From NCBI RefSeq assembly GCF_039696035.1, contig NZ_CP155567.1, forward strand, positions 1,731,001 through 1,795,000: a stretch of 64,000 nt of DNA. Reading direction: 5' to 3'. Below, one piece after another: positions 58,724-64,000 of the stretch; the stretch's first letter is position 1; each line of letters opens with the position of its first letter. A model generated the notes under the pieces. That model did no database searches, was not told the origin of the DNA, and saw nothing but the letters and a program-made list of their open reading frames with translations. The DNA comes from Microbulbifer sp. SAOS-129_SWC. GTDB lineage: Bacteria; Pseudomonadota; Gammaproteobacteria; Pseudomonadales; Cellvibrionaceae. Both the position numbers and the translations under genes were made by a program.

Positions 58724-59728
58724 ATGGATGACACAACCTTTCGCGCAATCCGGGTCGAGGAAGTCGCCCCCGGCAAGTACGACCAGCAGCTGGCACTGTG
58801 CCGAGGCGGCGATCTGCCCGACAATCCGCTGCTGCTTGCGGTGTCGCACTCGTCGCTGAACTATAAAGACGCGCTGTCCGCGTTTGGCAATCGCGCCATT
58901 ACCCGCGATTACCCGCACACGCCGGGTATCGATGCGGTGGGCACGGTTCTCGAGGACCGCAGCGGGACCTTTCAACCTGGCACCCAGCTGCTGGTGACCG
59001 GTTACGACCTCGGCATGAACACCCCCGGCGGGCTCGCCGAGCGCATCGCGATTCCCGCCGAGTGGGCGCTGCCGCTGCCGGCCGGGCTGACGCCGCGCGA
59101 GGCGATGATACTGGGAACTGCCGGTCTCACCGCTGGTCTGTGTGTCGTAAAGCTGCTGGAGGCGGGCGCGGCGCCCGGCGACGGCGAGGTACTGGTGACC
59201 GGCGCCACCGGCGGTGTCGGCTCCATCGCTGTGGCACTGCTGGCGCACCTGGGTTTCCGCGTGGCGGCGGTGACCGGCAAGCTGGAGTCGGCGGACTTTC
59301 TCACCGCGCTGGGTGCCTGGAAGGTGCTCGACCGGGAGAGCCTGGCGCCGTTTGCCAGTAAGGCGATGGTCAAACCGCTGTGGGCCTGGGCGGTGGACAC
59401 CGTGGGTGGCGAAACGCTGTTCAACGTGATCAAGTCGCTGTCTTATGGCGGTGGCGTGGCTGCCTGTGGCATGGCGTCCGGCGCCCAGTTCCAGGCCAAT
59501 GTGTTCCCGTTTATCCTGCGCGGCATCAGCCTTCTGGGCGTCGACAGCGTGGAATTGCCACTGGCAAAGAAGGCCGCGGTATGGGACAAGCTGGCCACCG
59601 ACTGGTATATCGGCCCGCAGCTCGACCGCATCGCCGAGGACATCTCGCTGGAGCAGGCGCCCGAGTTTCTCGCGCGGCTGCACCGCGGCCATGGTATCGG
59701 CCGCTACGTGGTGGACATGTCGCTGTAG
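58724..59728 (+). CDS. Zinc-free MDR oxidoreductase, acrylyl-CoA reductase (AcuI/YhdH) type
   Basis: The ATG at 58724 gives 334 residues; the open frame extends upstream antisense-free but inside sohB. The sequence FRAIRVEE, VSHSSLNYKDALSAFGNRAITRDYPHTPGIDAVGTV-type pattern, GYDLGMNTPGG and VTGATGGVGSIAVALLAHLGF is that of the AcuI/YhdH subgroup of medium-chain reductases. These reduce acrylyl-CoA to propionyl-CoA with NADPH, for example in DMSP breakdown. No Zn-binding Cys pattern is present. Confidence 0.87.
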   Translation: MDDTTFRAIRVEEVAPGKYDQQLALCRGGDLPDNPLLLAVSHSSLNYKDALSAFGNRAITRDYPHTPGIDAVGTVLEDRSGTFQPGTQLLVTGYDLGMNTPGGLAERIAIPAEWALPLPAGLTPREAMILGTAGLTAGLCVVKLLEAGAAPGDGEVLVTGATGGVGSIAVALLAHLGFRVAAVTGKLESADFLTALGAWKVLDRESLAPFASKAMVKPLWAWAVDTVGGETLFNVIKSLSYGGGVAACGMASGAQFQANVFPFILRGISLLGVDSVELPLAKKAAVWDKLATDWYIGPQLDRIAEDISLEQAPEFLARLHRGHGIGRYVVDMSL

Positions 59729-59885
59729 ACGGCGCCGCGGAATTACGTGACCGGAGTGCAGTTTGAGTCACTTTCGCTGTGGCAGGCCTGCTATCCTTAA
59801 GTGCTCCGATTTAGACTGAAGTGGGGAGCATTGCGCGCCAGAGCTGGCGCGTCTCCCCTCGCAAAGCTGGTTTTGGTAGAACAAA

Positions 59886-61151
59886 TTGTCCGCAAATAAA
59901 GAATTGCCCAGGCTCACCCACCAGTCCAGCGCCCTGGTGTTGTCCGGTGGCGGCGCTCGCGCTGCCTATCAGGCCGGTGTACTCAAGGCGCTGGCGGAGC
60001 TGACGCCGGACAGCAACCCCAATCCCTTCCAGATCATCTGCGGCACCTCCGCCGGTGCCGTCAATGCGCTGTTGCTGGCCTCGCACACCGGTACCTTCAA
60101 GGAGGCGGTGGCGCGGCTGTGCGAGCTGTGGATGGGGCTCACCGTCGACGACATCTACCGCAGCAGCTGGCACAGCCTGCTCGGCAACATGTTTCACCTG
60201 ACCCGCTCGCTGTTCAATCAGGGGGTTGGCCGCCGCCGGCCGCTGGCGCTGCTGGACAATGCGCCACTGCGCAAGCTGGTGGGGGAAGTGGTCCATTTCG
60301 ACAATGTGCGTACCAATATCGAAGAAGGGCGCCTGCGGGCGGTCTGTGTCAACGCCATGTCCTATAGCGCCGGGGAATCGGTGAGCTTTTTCCAGGGCGT
60401 GGATGAACTGCGCGAGTGGCGCCGTTTCCGCCGATTCGGTGTGCGCGCCGACATCACCGTCGATCACCTGATGGCTTCCGCCGCGATTCCGACCCTGTTT
60501 TCCACGGTCAAAATCGGCGACGACTACTACGGCGATGGCGCGGTGCGCCAGCTGGCGCCAATCAGCCCGGCGCTGCACCTCGGCGCCAACCGGGTATTCG
60601 TGGTGGGAGTTTCGGACAACCGCTCGCCGGTGCACTGGGGCAAGAAGCGCACCAAGGCGCCGCGCCACTCGCCATCGATGGCACAGATTGCCGGCCAGCT
60701 ATTCAACGCGGCCTTTATCGACAGCCTCGAGGGGGATCTGGAACACCTGGACCGGGTCAACCTGCTGCTGGATTCGGTGGCGGAGGACAAACTGGGGGAG
60801 CTGTCGCCGCTGCGCGGGGTGGAATCCGCAGTGATCGAGCCGTCGCAGAGCCTCGACCGGTTGGCCGGGCGCAAGGTGCGCCACCTGCCGCCGGCGCTGC
60901 GCTGGCTGTTCCGCTCCACCGGCGCCACCACCTCCGGCGGCGGGGCATCCGCTGCCAGTTATCTGCTGTTCGAGAAACCATTTCTGGATGAGCTGATCGA
61001 ACTGGGTTATCAGGATGCCATGTGGGAACAGAACAAACTGCGCGACTTCCTGCAGCCCCATCCGGTGCCGCAGGAGGGGGGCGAGCGGCGCGGCCTGTTC
61101 GGTATCAAAGTCAAACAAACGGAAGCAGCCAATGGCAATTCGCAATCGTAG
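59886..61151 (+). CDS. Patatin-like phospholipase
   Basis: A TTG start gives 421 residues; no better start is visible. The patatin core has the oxyanion hole LSGGGARAAYQAG (about 19-31), the nucleophile elbow GTSAG (about 54-58) and the catalytic Asp in YYGDGAVRQ (DG dyad, about 217). Such enzymes hydrolyse phospholipids as Ser-Asp dyad lipases. The C-terminal region is helical and of unknown function. The stop lies 20 bases inside the following lipoprotein gene. Confidence 0.9.
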   Translation: MSANKELPRLTHQSSALVLSGGGARAAYQAGVLKALAELTPDSNPNPFQIICGTSAGAVNALLLASHTGTFKEAVARLCELWMGLTVDDIYRSSWHSLLGNMFHLTRSLFNQGVGRRRPLALLDNAPLRKLVGEVVHFDNVRTNIEEGRLRAVCVNAMSYSAGESVSFFQGVDELREWRRFRRFGVRADITVDHLMASAAIPTLFSTVKIGDDYYGDGAVRQLAPISPALHLGANRVFVVGVSDNRSPVHWGKKRTKAPRHSPSMAQIAGQLFNAAFIDSLEGDLEHLDRVNLLLDSVAEDKLGELSPLRGVESAVIEPSQSLDRLAGRKVRHLPPALRWLFRSTGATTSGGGASAASYLLFEKPFLDELIELGYQDAMWEQNKLRDFLQPHPVPQEGGERRGLFGIKVKQTEAANGNSQS

Positions 61152-61869
61152 AGTTATCCGCGGCCTGGTCCTGCTGGGGCTGGCCGCAGCCGTCGCCGCC
61201 TGTAGCGCGCCGGGAGTCAAGCAGGGCGCGGATCCGGCCGCCGCAGGCGACAGTGCAGCCGCCGCGGGGCCGCAGCTGCGCCCGGCGGAGCAGAGCGAGT
61301 ACCGGCGCCTGTTGGCGGAAGCGCGGCAGATGTCGTTTACCCTCGACTTCAACGAGCTGCGTCGCGCCTTTGTGGCGTCGCCGGACTATAACCCCTACGG
61401 CGGTGGCAAGCTGCCGGGCCTGCCGGAGGCCTACACCGCGGTGGAAAATGCCGATTTCGACGGCTGCCTGAAATATGTCGATCAGGTGCTGGCGGAGGAC
61501 TATATGAGCCTCGAGGCGCATATGATCGGTGTGGTGTGCAGTGGCCGCAGCGCCAAGCTGGAGCGCGAGGATCGCCACCGCTATATGGTCGATGGCCTGA
61601 TGGCGTCGATCGAGAGCAGCGGCGATGGCCGCAGCCAGAACAGTGCCTACCGCACCATCAGTACCTCGGAGATGCGCGGTTTTCTGCGCCTCAAGGGCCT
61701 GCAGGTACTGGACCAGTCCATCGTCTACGACCAGACCGGCATCTATGACAAGATGAAAGTGCGCGATCCGGAGTCGGGTAGCGAGTACCCGCTGTACTTC
61801 GACGTCAGCCGCCAGTTCGCTCACGCCTCACCGCAGGAGGCGGGCGAAAAGGGTGCGGTGGGCGAATAG
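61132..61869 (+). CDS. Lipoprotein, DUF4919-like
   Basis: The ATG at 61132 gives 245 residues starting with a lipoprotein signal peptide (lipobox V-A-A-C near residue 23). The mature part carries an LDFNELRRAFVASPDYNPYGG stretch and a later TPR-like AENADFDGCLKYVDQVLAEDYM region, which I associate with DUF4919. Its function is unknown. It overlaps the patatin gene by 20 bases, suggesting coupled expression. The tandem palindrome array starts 12 bases after its stop. Confidence 0.6.
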   Translation: MAIRNRRVIRGLVLLGLAAAVAACSAPGVKQGADPAAAGDSAAAAGPQLRPAEQSEYRRLLAEARQMSFTLDFNELRRAFVASPDYNPYGGGKLPGLPEAYTAVENADFDGCLKYVDQVLAEDYMSLEAHMIGVVCSGRSAKLEREDRHRYMVDGLMASIESSGDGRSQNSAYRTISTSEMRGFLRLKGLQVLDQSIVYDQTGIYDKMKVRDPESGSEYPLYFDVSRQFAHASPQEAGEKGAVGE

Positions 61870-61881
61870 CTCGCGGCATTT

Positions 61882-62640
61882 TTCGGGTCTTCGCATCAGC
61901 TGTTGTGGCGGCGCCGTTGCCGGTAGCCGCTTGTTCAACAGCCTGTTCGGCAATCGTTTCTCAAGCGACTCCCGGCAACGGCGCCTGCCGTCTTGTGTCC
62001 GGGTTCGCTCACTTCGTATGAATTGTGGTGGCGGCGCCGCTGCCGGTAGCCGCTTGTTCAACAGCCTGTTCGGCAATCGTTCTCAAGCGGCTCCCGGCAA
62101 CGGCGCCTGCGTGTCTTGTGTCCGGGTTCGCTCACTTCGTATGAATTGTGGTGGCGGCGCTGCTGCCGGTAGCCGCTTGTTCAACAGCCTTATCGGCAAT
62201 CGTTTCTCAAACGGCTCCCGGCAGCGGCGCCTGCGCGTCTTGTATTCGGGTTGGCTCACTTCGTATGAATTGTGGTGGCGGCGCTGCTGCCGGTAGCCGC
62301 TTGTTCAACAGCCTTATCGGCAATCGTTTCTCAAACGGCTCCCGGCAGCGGCGCCTGCGCGTCTTGTATTCGGGTTGGCTCACTTCGTATGACTTGCGGT
62401 GGCGGCGCTGCTGCCGGTAGCCGCTTGTTCATCAGCCTTATCGGCAATCGTTTCTCAAACGGCTCCCGGCAGCGGCGTCTGCGCGTTGTGTGTCCGGGTT
62501 TGCTCACTTCGCATCAATTGTGGTGGCGGTGCCGCTGCCGGTAGCCGCTTGTTCAACAGCCTGTTCGGCAATCGTTTCTCAAGCGGCTCCCGACAGCGGC
62601 GCCTGCGCGTCGTGTGCATGAATCTTTGGTGGTGCGGTTG
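61882..62640. repeat. Six-copy tandem array of ~124-bp units, each with a 75-76 bp palindrome
   Basis: Palindromes lie at 61910-61985, 62033-62107, 62156-62231, 62280-62355, 62404-62479 and 62528-62603, spaced 123-124 bases. Each pairs a GGCGCCG(C/T)TGCC...GCCGCTTG arm with its complement around a loop containing TTCAACAGCC. The units are joined by similar ~48-base spacers with CTCACTTCGTATGAATTG. The array fills the gap between convergent genes. Frames across it are repetitive and lack coding signals. Confidence 0.9.
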
Positions 62641-62643
62641 TAA

Positions 62644-64000
62644 TCACACCAGAAACGGCGCCAGCTTGTCCCAGTCGAAGCGCCGCGTTTTCTTGTCGCT
62701 GAACAGAATCTCCACCCGCTCATCTTCCCATTTGGTGACGCGTCCGTGGCCCAGCTTGCGGTGGCGGATGCCGTCGCCGAGTGCCGGTTTCTGCACAACC
62801 GGGGGCGGTGCGTCGAGTTCCGGTCGGTAGTCGCAGGCCTCCATATACAGCACCGCCTGGCGGGATACCGGCACATTGCTGTGCAGGGTTTCCGGGCGCG
62901 CGCGCAGCGCACCGTCGACGGCGGCGCACAGCGGCAGCTGCATCTCCTGCAAAAACAGCGACGGCTGCTGTTGCTCGTCGCCGGCTTCGTTCGACACCGG
63001 CGGCGCGAGTAAATAGAGCTGGCAGCGCGCGCGGGTCATGGCCACGTACAGCAGGCGTCGTTCGCTCTCCAGGGACGCGGGCGTGGAGAAGTCCCGCTGC
63101 GGCTGGTAGGGCATATGGTGCTGGGTCAGCGACGGGATGATCACCCGATCCCATTCCAGCCCCTTGGCCTGGTGCATGGTGGTGATCTGCACCGCATCGG
63201 CGGCGCTCTGCTCGCCCTCGCGGTGCTGGCGCTGCAGTTCCTGCAGGTGGGCCAGCGCATCGGCGGGGCGCTGCTTGAGGCGGTCCAGAAACTGGCAGAA
63301 GGCGAGAATGGTCTGCTGGCGCTCCTCGCCCTGCTGGCGGGTGAAACTGTCGTCGGCGATGCCGCTCAGGTAGTCCAGCTCGCCCAGCTGGCGGCGCAGC
63401 AGTTCACCGGCGAGGCCGCGCCAGTTTTCCATTTCGGTCAGTAGTGCGGCGCGCGTGCGCAGGCGCTTGATCTGCGGCTGGCTGAGGCTGTCGGGAATCA
63501 GCGCCATCAGGTTTGCGCCCCAGTTGCTATCCCGCTGCGCCAGCGCCTCGCACAGCGGCTCCAGTTGACGCCGCGCGATGCGGATATGCGGTGCGGTCAG
63601 CCATTCGTACAGGCCCTGGCGGCGCCGCGCCGGCGGCAGTTCGGCGAAGCGTCCGGAGGCGATGTTGAGGCTCCAGAACAGCGGCCGCAGTTCCCGCCGC
63701 GACAGCACCGTGTTGCGGCTGCCGGAACGGTAGGGGAGGTTGGCGGCGAGTAGTGCCAGTTCCAGCGGTGCGGATACGGACCACAGGCGCACCAGTACGG
63801 CGATGCGGTCCAGCGGCTCGCCCTGCTTTTGCGCGCGACGCAGGTGCTCTACCAGCCAGCGCGCTTCGTTGGCGGTGTGCACCAGCTCTATATCGGTCTG
63901 TCGCTCGCCGTCTGCGGACACGCAGAAGATATCCGCGCGCTCGCGGTTGTGGGCGATAAAGTGGTTGGCGGCCAGCGACAGCTGGTTTCCGTAGCGGAAG
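62644..64000 (-). CDS. UvrD/Rep-family ATP-dependent DNA helicase (C-terminal part, truncated by window)
   Basis: The frame is open to the window edge, so at least 452 residues of the C-terminal half are present and the start is outside. A UvrD-type motif IV region appears at the edge (FRYGNQLSLAANHFIAHNR). Motif V (TTMHQAKGLEWDRVIIPS) and motif VI (ERRLLYVAMTRARCQLYL) follow. A C-terminal Tudor-like segment closes the protein (GDGIRHRKLGHGRVTKWEDE). It is a superfamily 1 helicase with 3'-5' polarity by family. It could be UvrD, Rep or a relative; the missing N-terminus prevents a choice. Confidence 0.88.
   Translation of the reverse strand, partial: FRYGNQLSLAANHFIAHNRERADIFCVSADGERQTDIELVHTANEARWLVEHLRRAQKQGEPLDRIAVLVRLWSVSAPLELALLAANLPYRSGSRNTVLSRRELRPLFWSLNIASGRFAELPPARRRQGLYEWLTAPHIRIARRQLEPLCEALAQRDSNWGANLMALIPDSLSQPQIKRLRTRAALLTEMENWRGLAGELLRRQLGELDYLSGIADDSFTRQQGEERQQTILAFCQFLDRLKQRPADALAHLQELQRQHREGEQSAADAVQITTMHQAKGLEWDRVIIPSLTQHHMPYQPQRDFSTPASLESERRLLYVAMTRARCQLYLLAPPVSNEAGDEQQQPSLFLQEMQLPLCAAVDGALRARPETLHSNVPVSRQAVLYMEACDYRPELDAPPPVVQKPALGDGIRHRKLGHGRVTKWEDERVEILFSDKKTRRFDWDKLAPFLV

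Noticed and set aside
61882..62640. CRISPR or integron attC array
   Set aside because: The period is regular, but the spacers are near-identical instead of variable, so it is not CRISPR. GTTCAAC fits an attC R-box, but no paired R-box, integrase or gene cassettes are visible, and the palindrome ends in GGCGCC.

Overview
The window is a GC-rich, densely coded stretch of a gammaproteobacterial chromosome. Two conserved blocks place it. One is tig-clpP-clpX-lon-hupB-ppiD. The other is mltD/gloB-yafS-like-rnhA-dnaQ, then nhaB, fimL, nudC and sohB, which is the order I recall for Pseudomonas aeruginosa around PA1812-PA1824. A FabY-type ketoacyl synthase, a fadBA operon behind a PsrA-like palindrome and several exported peptidases suggest a marine Pseudomonadales/Cellvibrionales-type organism such as Microbulbifer. 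The genus is an inference, not a search result. There are no rRNAs, prophages, intact insertion sequences or CRISPR arrays, and one tRNA (Leu, UAG).

Layout. 1-6.3 kb: PsiE-family membrane protein, lipoprotein M28 aminopeptidase, M14 carboxypeptidase, small lipoprotein and a HerA/YjgR-like ATPase. 6.4-11.6 kb: an AraC-type regulator divergent from a tightly coupled four-gene operon (flavin monooxygenase, BASS transporter, extended SDR, classical SDR), the most accessory-looking metabolic module here. 11.6-18.4 kb: a long inverted-repeat element, a LysE exporter, TatD, a CsdA-CsdE fusion, an acyltransferase with a divergent membrane LytTR regulator, TcdA and a DCC thiol protein. 18.5-30.5 kb: SlyD, a truncated-globin-like protein lacking the proximal His, HIT, a GIN-domain protein, YcjX-YcjF, an SRPBCC protein, glutathione reductase, an HPF/RaiA protein, a coiled-coil protein, ThpR, and an Hsp20 with a sigma-32 promoter and a ROSE-like thermometer. 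30.5-38.3 kb: GlxA-type regulator, FabY, HTH-cupin regulator, fadBA and tRNA-Leu. 38.5-47.4 kb: trigger factor, ClpP, ClpX, Lon, HU and PpiD, a folding and proteolysis block with several strong terminators and promoters. 47.5-59.7 kb: MltD, GloB, methyltransferase, RNase HI, DNA pol III epsilon, NhaB with a structured leader, FimL, NudC, a membrane protein, SohB and an AcuI/YhdH-type oxidoreductase. 59.9-64 kb: patatin phospholipase, a DUF4919-like lipoprotein, a six-copy tandem palindromic array, and a UvrD-family helicase that runs off the right edge.

The features least explained by ordinary annotation are the ~124-bp tandem array of palindromes at 61.9-62.6 kb (stem-preserving substitutions between copies and a promoter-like motif in each spacer), the nested inverted-repeat element at 11.64-11.76 kb, the structured nhaB leader, the His-less truncated globin, and the AraC/FMO/BASS/SDR cluster. 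Family calls rest on recognised motifs and gene order. No database search was possible, so substrates and organism identity are inferences.
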